64,000 nucleotides of DNA, taken from assembly GCF_020447315.1 (NCBI RefSeq), contig NZ_JAJADQ010000005.1:336860-400859 (forward strand), read 5' to 3'. The notes under the pieces were generated by a model. It saw only the letters and a program-made list of their open reading frames with translations. It was not told where the DNA came from and did not search any database. Source of the stretch: Hymenobacter nitidus. Its GTDB lineage: Bacteria; Bacteroidota; Bacteroidia; Cytophagales; Hymenobacteraceae. Positions 39,136 through 46,979 of the stretch are shown here, piece after piece (position 1 is the stretch's first letter; the number at the start of each line of letters is the position of its first letter). The position numbers were made by a program, and so were the translations under genes.

Positions 39136-39699
39136 ATGACAACTCCTTTCTGGCAAACCCTGCGCCTGGGCACCCTGGCCGGCCTGCGCAGTATGACGCC
39201 GCTGGCCTTACTGAGTCGTTCTTTTTCCAGGCATAACTCCGATGCCATTGCGGCTTCGCCCTTCCGTCTGCTACAGTCGGGCGCGGCGGCTACGGGGCTG
39301 AAGGTGCTGGCCGCCGGTGAAATGGTGGCCGACAAAATGCCCGGCATGCCCGACCGGATTACACCCACCGCCTTATTGGGCCGCAGCCTATCGGGCGCCC
39401 TGATGGGGGCCATGCTCTACAAGTCGAACCGGCGCTCCTGGCTGGGCGGCGGGTTGTTGGGCGGCCTGGCGGCAGTGGCCGGCACCTATGGCAGCTACTA
39501 CCTGCGCAAGCAACTAGGTCAGCAAACCCAGGTGCCCGATACCGTGTGGGCCCTGCTGGAAGATGCCACCGTGTTCAGCAGCAGTAAAGCCGCCAGTCAG
39601 GATGCTGCCCGGCCCACGCGCAGCCACCGCGACGCTTTCGTGCCGCGGCACCTGCCTTCGGCGCCTTCCCGCCACGCCAATTATCCGTCCCTTTTCTAG
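39136..39699 (+). CDS. DUF4126-family membrane protein
   Basis: 187 aa from the ATG at 39136. FWQTLRLGTLAGLRSMTPLALLS and GRSLSGALMGAMLYKSNRRSWLGGGLLGGLAAVAGTYGSYYLRKQLG are DUF4126 hallmarks with three to four Gly/Ala-rich hydrophobic segments. The last 40 residues are polar and rich in Arg, Ser and His. It follows the flavin reductase by 84 bp in the same direction. The family is widespread and uncharacterised. Confidence 0.8.
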   Translation: MTTPFWQTLRLGTLAGLRSMTPLALLSRSFSRHNSDAIAASPFRLLQSGAAATGLKVLAAGEMVADKMPGMPDRITPTALLGRSLSGALMGAMLYKSNRRSWLGGGLLGGLAAVAGTYGSYYLRKQLGQQTQVPDTVWALLEDATVFSSSKAASQDAARPTRSHRDAFVPRHLPSAPSRHANYPSLF

Positions 39700-39715
39700 C
39701 ACCGCCGGAAAACCG

Positions 39716-39751
39716 AAAAAGCCCCGTAGCCAGTTGGCTGCGGGGCTTTTT
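39716..39751. terminator. Bidirectional terminator
   Basis: 16-bp arms AAAAAGCCCCGTAGCC (39716-39731) and GGCTGCGGGGCTTTTT (39736-39751), one G:T pair, loop AGTT; between convergent genes. Confidence 0.93.
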
Positions 39752-39766
39752 GCGGTAAAGAGCTAC

Positions 39767-40210
39767 TTACTGGTTGCCGGTAGAGCCGCCTTTGTTGGTG
39801 GTATTCGTGGAGCCCCCGCCGGTGGCCGAGGTGGTCGGCGTGGTGCTGTTCTGCGACGGGGCCTTGGTAGCGTTCAGGCTATTATTCGACGTCACCTTAT
39901 CCACCGAGTTGGGCTCGCCCGAAGCAGCCTGGGGCGACGTGGCGCTGTTGCCGCCCGGCGACGAGTTCAGCGCGTTGTCGGTCGATTGGGCCTGGTCGAC
40001 GGCCGAACCTTCGCCTCCTGGAGGCTGCACGTTCTGCTGGTTGTTCACGCTGTCCATCTCGGTTTCGATGGTGCGGGCTGGTGGGGCCGTCGAGAAGTCG
40101 TTGATGTTCTGGCGGTCTTCGCCGGGAGTACCGGCCCGGTCGCAGGCCGTGGTCAGGGAAGCCGCGGCGCCCAGCACAGCAGCCAGCACAAAGCGCTGAG
40201 TGAGTTTCAT
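39767..40210 (-). CDS. Low-complexity Asn/Ser/Thr-rich lipoprotein
   Basis: 147 aa. Signal peptide with lipobox SLTTAC (Cys23), mature start CDRAGTPGEDRQN. Residues 45-147 are polar and low in complexity, rich in Asn, Ser, Thr, Gln and Gly (NSSPGGNSATSPQAASGEPN, then STTPTTSATGGGSTNTTNKGG). No domain is recognised. It is one of four lipoproteins in this part of the window with disordered Ser/Thr-rich tails, though less regular than the one at 37450-38085. Likely anchored in the outer membrane; role unknown. Confidence 0.75.
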   Translation of the reverse strand: MKLTQRFVLAAVLGAAASLTTACDRAGTPGEDRQNINDFSTAPPARTIETEMDSVNNQQNVQPPGGEGSAVDQAQSTDNALNSSPGGNSATSPQAASGEPNSVDKVTSNNSLNATKAPSQNSTTPTTSATGGGSTNTTNKGGSTGNQ

Positions 40211-40351
40211 AGGAAAAGGTGTTTGGAGTTCAGGTTAGACTAGGTGAAGCATATACGGCAAACCGGCCCCGAATAGCTGAAGTACGGGCCCGCTAAGTAG
40301 CAGCGGGACTAGTGCAGCAGCAGCGGCGGGCTACTACCGCGGCCAAAGTCC

Positions 40352-40359
40352 TAGCTTTG
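40352..40359 (+). promoter_or_regulatory. -7 promoter box four bases before a start codon (TAGCTTTG)
   Basis: Exact TAnnTTTG, then CCCC, then the ATG at 40364. Transcription would begin at or next to the start codon, so the mRNA is predicted leaderless. Confidence 0.6.
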
Positions 40360-40363
40360 CCCC

Positions 40364-41062
40364 ATGTCGTTTCCAGCCTTGATGAACTGGAGCGGGGGCA
40401 AAGATTCAGCCCTGGCGCTCTACCACGCCCTGCATGACCCCCGCTATGAGGTGCGCCACCTGCTTACCAGCGTGAGCAGCCACTACCAGCGCGTTTCCAT
40501 GCACGGCGTGCGCGTGGCCCTGCTCGAAGCCCAGGCCCGGCAGATTGGCCTGCCGCTGACCAAGCTGGAGTTGCCCGAAGCCCCCGATATGGCCCACTAC
40601 GAGCAGCAGATGCGCGCCACGCTGGCTCCTTTGCAGGCCCAGGGTATGCAGCACGCCATCTTCGGGGATATTTTTCTGGAAGACCTGCGCGCTTACCGTG
40701 AGCAGCAGCTGGCCAAAATGCAGATGCAGGCCGTGTTTCCGCTGTGGCAGCGCAGCAGTGCCGACATTCTGCGCGAGTATCTAGCCCTGGGCTTTCGGGC
40801 CGTGGTGGTCTGCGTGAATGAGGCCCACCTCAACGCCAGCTTCTGCGGCCGCCTGCTCGACGAAGCGTTCCTGCGCGACCTGCCGCCCGGTGTAGACCCC
40901 TGCGGCGAGAATGGCGAGTACCACAGCTTTGTGTTTGAGGCGCCGTATTTCCGGCAGCCCATTGCCTTCACGCGGGGCGAAATCGTGCGGCGTACCTACC
41001 CGACTCCCGCCGGCGCCGCGCCGGCCGGCTTCTGGTACTGCGACCTGCTGCCCGCGGAATAA
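40364..41062 (+). CDS. Dph6-related ATP pyrophosphatase (diphthine-ammonia ligase family)
   Basis: 232 aa. The PP-loop SGGKDS at residues 10-15 binds ATP for adenylation. HGVRVALLEAQARQIGLPL, FGDIFLEDLRAYREQQL and the C-terminal GENGEYHSFVFEAPYF are signatures of the Dph6 family. Bacteria lack diphthamide, so the true substrate here is some other acid or amide and is unknown. The ATG lies four bases after a TAnnTTTG box, so the mRNA is probably leaderless. It is convergent with the RES gene, 13 bp apart. Confidence 0.85.
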   Translation: MSFPALMNWSGGKDSALALYHALHDPRYEVRHLLTSVSSHYQRVSMHGVRVALLEAQARQIGLPLTKLELPEAPDMAHYEQQMRATLAPLQAQGMQHAIFGDIFLEDLRAYREQQLAKMQMQAVFPLWQRSSADILREYLALGFRAVVVCVNEAHLNASFCGRLLDEAFLRDLPPGVDPCGENGEYHSFVFEAPYFRQPIAFTRGEIVRRTYPTPAGAAPAGFWYCDLLPAE

Positions 41063-41075
41063 CTGCGTCGCCGCC

Positions 41076-41981
41076 TCAGGAGTCACCGGAAGTTTGCCAG
41101 CAGCTGGCCTCCAGGTAGCAGTCGGAACTGCGGCCGCCCTCGCGCAGCACCCAGTTGCCGGGCCGGCCCAGCCACTGCAGGCGCCCATCGGGCAGCACCG
41201 AGTTGGCAAAGTCGTGGGAGCAAACGGCAATGCTTTCCGTTTCGACGCGGTTGACGGTCAGGTATTCCACGTACTGCAGCTGCAGCTTGCCTTGCTCAAT
41301 ACAGCTGGGGTGCAGCACGAGGTTGTGGGCCGGGCTGGGCATGGCCGCCGAGGGGTAAAGCAGGCCGTCGAAGGCCTGGCCCAGCTGGCAGGCCTCGGCA
41401 ATGGCAATGGAGAGGCGGTAATGGTGCTGGTTATCATCCTGCACCGAGCGGGTGAAGGCCTTGGTGAGAAAGTGGGCAATGGGCCTTGTTTCACCCGGCA
41501 GCTGCTCCAGAGCCTTCTCCAGTACCTTTTCCCGGTCGGAGTGCGGGTCGTCGGTGCAGATGTCGGCGTAGCCAAAGCTAGCCAGACGCAGGGGCTGGCG
41601 GCTTTGCCAGCGGCTGATGATAATCCGGTCGTTGGGCTGCACGCCGGCCTCAAAAAACGGCGGGTGCCAGGTGGCGCTGCAGTAGAACATGGAGGCGCCG
41701 GCCCGGTTGGCCCGCTGGTCGTCGGTTACCCACTCCGCCGGCGGGTGCGAAACCTGCCGGAAGTGGGTGGGAAGCTCCTGGCAGGCCTTGCCGCGGTAAA
41801 GCAGCAGGCCCGGGTTGAATTCAATAAGCCGCAGCGGGTGGCCCTGTAGCAAGTCCTGCACGCGCGCAACCAGCTCGTCGATGGAGTGCTTGCGCAAATC
41901 CAGGTGCTGCAGCGACGCTATTTTATGTCTGGTTTCGTCCAAGGAAGGTTTGTGAGAAACCTTAGGCTGGAATAAAGCCAT
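41076..41981 (-). CDS. RES-domain protein (putative NAD+-degrading enzyme family)
   Basis: 301 aa from the ATG at 41981. The RES core lies at about residues 50-240: LLLYRG (conserved Arg), RANRAGASMFYCSATWHPPFFEA (conserved Glu), and GLLYPSAAMPSPAHNLVL (conserved Ser). Known RES toxins hydrolyse or phosphorolyse NAD+ and pair with an Xre/MbcA-type antitoxin. No antitoxin-like gene is next to it; neighbours are a Dph6-like gene and an MBL hydrolase. It is also longer than most RES toxins, with ~45 extra residues at the N-terminus (KIASLQHLDLRKHSIDELVA). The open frame to 42863 is a shadow of the MBL gene. Confidence 0.75.
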   Translation of the reverse strand: MALFQPKVSHKPSLDETRHKIASLQHLDLRKHSIDELVARVQDLLQGHPLRLIEFNPGLLLYRGKACQELPTHFRQVSHPPAEWVTDDQRANRAGASMFYCSATWHPPFFEAGVQPNDRIIISRWQSRQPLRLASFGYADICTDDPHSDREKVLEKALEQLPGETRPIAHFLTKAFTRSVQDDNQHHYRLSIAIAEACQLGQAFDGLLYPSAAMPSPAHNLVLHPSCIEQGKLQLQYVEYLTVNRVETESIAVCSHDFANSVLPDGRLQWLGRPGNWVLREGGRSSDCYLEASCWQTSGDS

Positions 41982-42124
41982 GAATGCGGTGGTTGGGTGG
42001 TAGGCAAAGAGGGGCAGAAAAAGACTGGGGCGGAAAAAACAGAGCGGCGTAGAAGTGAAATAAGCAGGCCGCCACACCGAATAACGCCGGTAGCGGGGCC
42101 TGCTTACAACACCGGATTCAGGGC

Positions 42125-43141
42125 TTAAAACTCGTAGGAGTCGCGGTTGCGGCGCGCATACCGCTCCGACGATTCGTGGTGGCTGTGCCGGTATTTGTTC
42201 TTGTCGCGCAGGAGCAGGTAGCCCAGACCACCCACCAAAGCTGCCCCGATAACCCACTTGGGCAGGGGACTTTCCGTGGCGGGCGGCACCGACACCACGC
42301 CGGTTTCGTCGGCTACGGCGGGGTGGCCCACGTAGCGGCCCTGCGCGGGCACGGCCTGCTGCTCGAAGTGCAGGGCCAGCTCGTGCAATTGCCGGCGCAG
42401 CTCGGCGCCGTGCATCGGGATGCCGTGGCCGGTGGCCGCAATCTGCGGCTCCAGAGCAGCCAGCTTTTCCACCGAGGCGCGGGCCTGCAGCCAGTCGGGG
42501 GTGAAGTAGGCGGGCGGGCCGTGCACTTCCTGGCGCTGCTCCCACACATCCGAGCCCGATTCCTGCTTCACCGTTACGAAGGCGTCGCCGCTGAGCAGCG
42601 TCCGGTCGTATTCGCGGAAAAAAGCGACGTGGCCCGGCGTGTGGCCCGGCGTGTGTACCCAGCGCCATTCCGAAAGGAAGGGCACCGTGCCGTTCAGAGG
42701 CAGGGGCTGCACGCGGGAGCCCAGGTCGATGGGCTTTTTGGGGTAGAGAAACGACATGGCCGCCATGGCGCCCCCGCCCACCGTGGGGTCTGGTGGCGGA
42801 TAGGACGAGCGGCCCGTGAGGTAGGGCAGCTCCAGCGGGTGGGCATACACGGGCACATTCCACTCCTCGGCCAGCGTTTTGAGGGCCCCGACGTGGTCGA
42901 AGTGCCCATGGGTCAGAATGATGGCCGACGGTGGGTTGTCGGGCCCGAAAATCTGTTCAACGTTGTGCTTGATCTTCTCGGCCGAGCCCGGCAGGCCCGC
43001 ATCCACAAGCACCCAGGGCTCCAGCGGCGAGGAAGTGTCGCGCACGAAATACAGATTGACAAAAACGTTGCGCAGGCCCCAGACTCCGGGCACGACAGCC
43101 TGAAGCGCGGGGGTATTGGCGCGGTTTGCGGTGTTTGGCAT
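42125..43141 (-). CDS. MBL-fold metallohydrolase with C-terminal membrane anchor
   Basis: 338 aa. The zinc motif HGHFDH lies at residues 78-83; a second His in WVHTPGHTPGHVAFF and Asp in LLSGDAFVT complete a binuclear site, and a last His stands in ATGHGIPMHG. FVNLYFVRDTSSPLEPWVLVDAGLPGSA is typical of the glyoxalase-II-like branch. Unusual additions are a tail with one transmembrane segment (PKWVIGAALVGGLGYLLL, about 293-310) and a polar basic end (RDKNKYRHSHHESSERYARR). The catalytic domain therefore probably sits on the cytoplasmic side of the inner membrane. Substrate unknown. Confidence 0.88.
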   Translation of the reverse strand: MPNTANRANTPALQAVVPGVWGLRNVFVNLYFVRDTSSPLEPWVLVDAGLPGSAEKIKHNVEQIFGPDNPPSAIILTHGHFDHVGALKTLAEEWNVPVYAHPLELPYLTGRSSYPPPDPTVGGGAMAAMSFLYPKKPIDLGSRVQPLPLNGTVPFLSEWRWVHTPGHTPGHVAFFREYDRTLLSGDAFVTVKQESGSDVWEQRQEVHGPPAYFTPDWLQARASVEKLAALEPQIAATGHGIPMHGAELRRQLHELALHFEQQAVPAQGRYVGHPAVADETGVVSVPPATESPLPKWVIGAALVGGLGYLLLRDKNKYRHSHHESSERYARRNRDSYEF

Positions 43142-43255
43142 AGCAGTTAGGTGGGCTAGAGTGGAGAGGAAAGAAGGAGCCTGAGCCCGATAAGCCGGTT
43201 ACCTTCAGTCTGAAATACGCAGCTTTCCAGACTTAGGATAAAGCCAAAACCTGAT

Positions 43256-44821
43256 TTACGGCGCCGTTTCGGCGGTACGGTTGAGGTTCGAGGCCACTGG
43301 CTGTTCTGCTTCACACACGCACAGAACTTCACGCTTGGGGGTGGAAACCTGGTAGTTTGGCAACGAAACTTCCTTCATGTAAATGACCTCCAGGCGGCGC
43401 AGGGGCGGGTTAGCGGGGTCTTCGTGCCAGATGCGCAGCAGGTAGTTGCAGTAGTAGGGCCGCATGTACTCATTGCTGACGAACAGGTAATTCTCGCTGT
43501 ACTTGCGCCACCGGTCATTTTTGAACAGCGAAACCACCGAGGCCGGCTTGGCATAGGTAGTAGGCCGGCCCCGGCGGTTCAAATCGAGGTGCTGACCCTG
43601 GGTGGTAGTGCCGTCCAGAATGTACCAGCCGTCGTCCTTGAACACGGCGGGCGCAAACATGCCCCAGTGCTGGTCGATGCGGAACAGGTAGCCAAACCAG
43701 CGCAACGGCTGCGACATGTACAGGGAAGGCTGGTTCACACTGTCCAGGTTCCACCAGATGACGTAGCCCAGCAGCACGGTTACGGCCGCGTTGCGCAGGT
43801 TGCGCAGCAGCACCCAGCGCCGTTCCGTGAGCTGAAAGGCCGGCTCGATACGCACCCGCAGCGGCAGACGAAGCCGGGCCAGATGGGGCCGCAACCGCTC
43901 GAAGCGGGCCGCTACCTGCGGGCCCAGGCGTTGGGTGCCCAGGGCCAGGCGCTTATCCAGCCAGTTCATGGCCACGGGCGGCAGCAGGCCTAGCACCGAG
44001 GCCATATTGATCAGGAAAAACAGCCCGACAAACAGCGTGAGGCTGATGCCGAAGTGAAACAGGTACATCACGCCCACAAAGAACAGCCGCCACCACGTCA
44101 CCCGGAATGGAATAAACAGCGCAAATGGCAAGAGCCACTCGGTGTAGTAGGTAGCAAACGTGAGCCAGTAGAGCAGCTTGCTATAGGGGTACAGCAGCCG
44201 CCCGCCCGGCATCAGCACCTGGTCGAGGCTGAGGGCGTAGTAGATGGCCGTGCCTTCGGTGGTCCACTCGGGCGCGTTTTTCAGCAGGGCCGTGCACCAG
44301 TAAACCAGGGCAATCTGGACGATGTAGGCCACCGTGGCGGCACTGAAGTAGGTAAGGCGGGCGGGCCGCTCCCGGCCGCGGGCATCCAAGGAATACATGC
44401 GGCCCCAGGGCAGAAACAACGCCCAAAACAGCAGCATGCGCAGCAAATCGTCGCCGCCCTGCCCAATGAGGGGATTGCGGTTTTGCACCGATACCAGCAG
44501 CAGCCAGGTAATGAACGTAGCCAGGCGGGTGTGGTAGCCCAGCAGCAGAGCCACGGCTCCCAGGGCCTCCAGCAGGAAAAGCACACCCTGCATCTGCCAC
44601 AGCCCACTGGCCGCGTGCAGCGAGAACTGGTAGGGGCTCCAGCAGTACTGATACAGCACGTGCAGGGGCAGCACTCCCATGTTGGAATAGTGCGCTTCTA
44701 GGTCGGTACTGCGGATGATGACGTCGAGCAGAACGACGGCGGCCACGCCTATGCGCAGCAACGCCAAGGCGCGCAGGTCGACTACAAACGGGCGGCGGAG
44801 TAAGCTAAGAATCCGGGGCAT
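43256..44821 (-). CDS. HTTM-domain multi-pass membrane protein
   Basis: 521 aa. The first ~290 residues carry about eight hydrophobic segments of the HTTM (vitamin K-dependent gamma-carboxylase-like) fold: LALLRIGVAAVVLLDVIIRS, FLLEALGAVALLLGYHTRLAT, QNRNPLIGQGGDDLLRMLLFWALFLPWGRMYSLDA. The C-terminal ~180 residues are soluble (WFGYLFRIDQHWGMFAPAVFKDDGWYILDG). Family members are often found beside DCC-type thiol proteins, and one lies 1.6 kb away at 46470 on the other strand. Activity in bacteria is unproven. Confidence 0.85.
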   Translation of the reverse strand: MPRILSLLRRPFVVDLRALALLRIGVAAVVLLDVIIRSTDLEAHYSNMGVLPLHVLYQYCWSPYQFSLHAASGLWQMQGVLFLLEALGAVALLLGYHTRLATFITWLLLVSVQNRNPLIGQGGDDLLRMLLFWALFLPWGRMYSLDARGRERPARLTYFSAATVAYIVQIALVYWCTALLKNAPEWTTEGTAIYYALSLDQVLMPGGRLLYPYSKLLYWLTFATYYTEWLLPFALFIPFRVTWWRLFFVGVMYLFHFGISLTLFVGLFFLINMASVLGLLPPVAMNWLDKRLALGTQRLGPQVAARFERLRPHLARLRLPLRVRIEPAFQLTERRWVLLRNLRNAAVTVLLGYVIWWNLDSVNQPSLYMSQPLRWFGYLFRIDQHWGMFAPAVFKDDGWYILDGTTTQGQHLDLNRRGRPTTYAKPASVVSLFKNDRWRKYSENYLFVSNEYMRPYYCNYLLRIWHEDPANPPLRRLEVIYMKEVSLPNYQVSTPKREVLCVCEAEQPVASNLNRTAETAP

Positions 44822-44853
44822 AGACTGCCGCTTCGGGTGAGAGGTGAAAGGAA

Positions 44854-44901
44854 AAGGCGAACAGGGGCGCCGTCCGGTTGAACGGCGCCCCTGTTCGCCT
44901 T
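44854..44901 (-). terminator. 20-bp perfect hairpin terminator
   Basis: Arms 44854-44873 and 44882-44901 (core GGGGCGCCGT / ACGGCGCCCC), ending CCTTTTCC on the minus strand; after the lipoprotein gene at 44936. Confidence 0.75.
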
Positions 44902-44935
44902 ACGTAGCCGTACGGGAAACAGCGACAAACTTGGC

Positions 44936-45592
44936 TTACCGGGTGGTCGAGCCGCTGGTGCTGCCGCTGGTAGTGCCGGAAGTGGTACCCGAAGTCGTGC
45001 CGGAAGTGGTACGACCGGAAGTAGTGCTACCCGACGTAGTGCGGCCGGAGGTAGTACCACTGGTTGTGCGGCCCGAGGTCGTGCCGCTGGTCGAGCCCGA
45101 AGTCGTACCGGAGGTAGAACCCGAAGTCGAGCCCGAAGTGCTGCCGCTGGTCATTGTGCCACTGGTCGAGCCGCTGGTCATCGAGCCAGACGTGGTTCCG
45201 GTGCCGCTAGTCATGGTGCCGCTGGTTGTGCCCGAAGTTGTACCGCTGGTCATCGAGCCGGAGGTTGAACCGCTGGTCATAGACCCTGAAGTCGAGCCAC
45301 TGGTCATGGAGCCGGAAGTGGAGCCCGTGGTAGTAGTGCCGGTGGTTGTAGTGCCACTGGTAGTGGTACCACTGGTGGTCGAGCCGCTGGTGGTGCCATA
45401 CGTGTCCGTGCTACTGCCGCTGGTGGATCCGGAGGTAGAGCCACTCGTGCCCGAGCTGTTCATATCCGACGAACCGCTGGTAGAGCTGCCAGTGCCGGTT
45501 TTGCTGGCGTTGCAGCCAGTCATTGCGAGGTTGCCGCCAAGCAAAGCCGTAGCCAGCAGCAGGGTCCAGGGAGCAAGCGTGTTCTTTTTCAT
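44936..45592 (-). CDS. Low-complexity Thr/Ser/Gly/Met repeat lipoprotein
   Basis: 218 aa. Signal peptide with lipobox AMTGC (Cys28), mature start [19 protein letters not shown]. From about residue 45 to the end the chain is built of [13 protein letters not shown] and RTTSG units; the middle contains [11 protein letters not shown] repeats and the last third has TTSGRTTSG units with Arg every few residues. Synonymous codons vary between units. No enzyme motif. Close in style to the lipoprotein at 37450-38085 but without the Asp run. Likely an extended, disordered cell-surface or periplasmic protein. Confidence 0.75.
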   Translation of the reverse strand: MKKNTLAPWTLLLATALLGGNLAMTGCNASKTGTGSSTSGSSDMNSSGTSGSTSGSTSGSSTDTYGTTSGSTTSGTTTSGTTTTGTTTTGSTSGSMTSGSTSGSMTSGSTSGSMTSGTTSGTTSGTMTSGTGTTSGSMTSGSTSGTMTSGSTSGSTSGSTSGTTSGSTSGTTSGRTTSGTTSGRTTSGSTTSGRTTSGTTSGTTSGTTSGSTSGSTTR

Positions 45593-45771
45593 AGCAGGTG
45601 GAGTAAGCAGGGTGAAAAGTGAGAAAACGTCAAAGTCAACGCCACAGAGTTAGTGCTATACGCTATTGTGAATAAACTGATATGTTTTCAGGAAAAATTT
45701 GTCTATTAACAAGTTGGGTGCTATGATTAACTTTGTAATAGTTCTACAGAATCAGCTGAGTCTGCCACCAA

Positions 45772-45806
45772 AAAAGGGCAATTGCCAAGCTGACAATCAC
45801 CCTTTT
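45772..45806 (-). terminator. Hairpin after the lipoprotein gene at 45830
   Basis: Imperfect hairpin AAAAGGGCAATTG...CAATCACCCTTTT with G:T pairs, minus-strand T tract. Confidence 0.5.
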
Positions 45807-45829
45807 GGTTTCAGGCATCAGAGCCAGGA

Positions 45830-46246
45830 CTATTGGCCGCCCGTGGTGCCGCCTCCGGTAGAGCCGGTGCCGCCCGCCGTGCTGCCACCTGCCGTGGTAG
45901 TACCGGCCGTGCTGCCAGTACCGGCCGTCGTGCCCGCCGTAGTGCCGCCGGTGGTAGTGCCGTCCGTAGTTCCGCCGGTAGTAGAGCCGGTGCCGCTGGT
46001 GCTGCCCATGTCGCCACCAGTAGAGCTACCGCCCATGTCGCCGGTACCGGAGGTGCTACCGCCGCCCATACCGCTGGTGTCAGAGCTCATGGAGGCGTCG
46101 TTGGTGCTGGTTGCTTCTTCGGTAGCCATGCTGGAGCCACCGCCGTTTTCGGCCGTGCCGCTACCGTTATTGTCGCCGCAGGAGCTAAGGGTAAGAGCGC
46201 CTGCGCAGAGGGCCGCGGCCAGAAGTGTTATTCGTGGTTTGTACAT
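45830..46246 (-). CDS. Low-complexity Gly/Ser/Thr-rich lipoprotein
   Basis: 138 aa. Signal peptide with lipobox TLSSC (Cys23), mature start CGDNNGSGTAENGGG. Residues 40-80 are Ser/Met/Asp-rich (SMATEEATSTNDASMSSDTS), and the tail is Gly/Thr repeats (TGGTTDGTTTGGTTAGTTAG). No recognisable domain. It is 237 bp upstream of the similar lipoprotein at 44936-45592 on the same strand, with a terminator between, so they are separate units. TATCTTTC at about 46270 may be the -7 box. Confidence 0.72.
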   Translation of the reverse strand: MYKPRITLLAAALCAGALTLSSCGDNNGSGTAENGGGSSMATEEATSTNDASMSSDTSGMGGGSTSGTGDMGGSSTGGDMGSTSGTGSTTGGTTDGTTTGGTTAGTTAGTGSTAGTTTAGGSTAGGTGSTGGGTTGGQ

Positions 46247-46469
46247 AAAATTCAGAACGAAAGAACAGTGAAAGATAGTTTTGCTTTCTCTATACGGTTG
46301 ATTATGAATAACAAGCGAGAATTAATACAAGAATAAATACGGATTTTGCAAAACAAACCCGGATGCGGTAAGTACGCAACCCCCTAAAATTCCGAAGTTG
46401 GCTGCCGCCGGTAGCCTACTTTTCAGCGGTTACGTTGTTATAGCCTCTCACTTACCTACTCCTGGCCCC

Positions 46470-46880
46470 ATGGCTACCCCGGCAGCTACCATTCTCTTCG
46501 ACGGCGTGTGCAACCTCTGCAACGGGTTTGTGCAGTTTATCATCCGGCGCGACCCGGCCGGCTACTTCCGGTTTGCATCGTTGCAGTCGGAGGCCGGCCG
46601 GGCGCTGCTGGCCGAGCATGGCCTGGCCCTGGCCGGCACCGGCCCGGAAACGGTAATGCTCGTGGAAGACAACCGGGTGTACACCCATTCCACCGCCGTG
46701 CTGCGCATTGCCCGCCACCTGGGCGGCGCTTGGCCGCTACTCTACGCTTTCCGGCTGATACCCGCTTTTCTGCGCGATGCGGCCTACCGCTTCGTCGCCC
46801 GCAACCGCTACCGCTGGTTTGGCCAGCAGCACGCCTGTCTGCTGCCCAGCTCCGAGCTACGCGGGCGGTTTCTGGGCTAG
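46470..46880 (+). CDS. DCC-family (DUF393) thiol-disulfide oxidoreductase-like protein
   Basis: 136 aa from the ATG at 46470 (open frame to 46398). The family signature DGVCNLC at residues 11-17 gives a CxxC pair (Cys14, Cys17); FIIRRDPAGYFRFASLQSEAG and HSTAVLRIARHLGGAWPLLY, then YRFVARNRYRWFG, complete the fold. It is small, soluble and has no signal peptide. A redox role is inferred from the CxxC. The HTTM gene nearby is a known frequent partner. Confidence 0.88.
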   Translation: MATPAATILFDGVCNLCNGFVQFIIRRDPAGYFRFASLQSEAGRALLAEHGLALAGTGPETVMLVEDNRVYTHSTAVLRIARHLGGAWPLLYAFRLIPAFLRDAAYRFVARNRYRWFGQQHACLLPSSELRGRFLG

Positions 46881-46915
46881 TTCGGCCTGCATTTAGACGG
46901 AGATTCTAATTTTAC

Positions 46916-46952
46916 GCTGCCCGCCTCGCTGCTGCTCACGGGCGGCTTTTTT
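46916..46952 (+). terminator. Terminator after the DCC gene
   Basis: Arms GCTGCCCG (46916-46923) and CGGGCGGC (46939-46946), one G:T pair, then six T. Confidence 0.75.
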
Positions 46953-46979
46953 GTGCCTTTTTCCTTCCCACATCACCTT

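Noticed and set aside
41982..42863. N-terminal extension of the RES gene
   Set aside because: Overlaps the MBL hydrolase gene in another frame; residues are not RES-like. The ATG at 41981 gives a sensible protein.
41076..43141. RES/MBL pair as a toxin-antitoxin system
   Set aside because: The neighbouring genes are an MBL hydrolase and a Dph6-like ligase, neither of antitoxin type, and spacing is not operon-like (143 bp).
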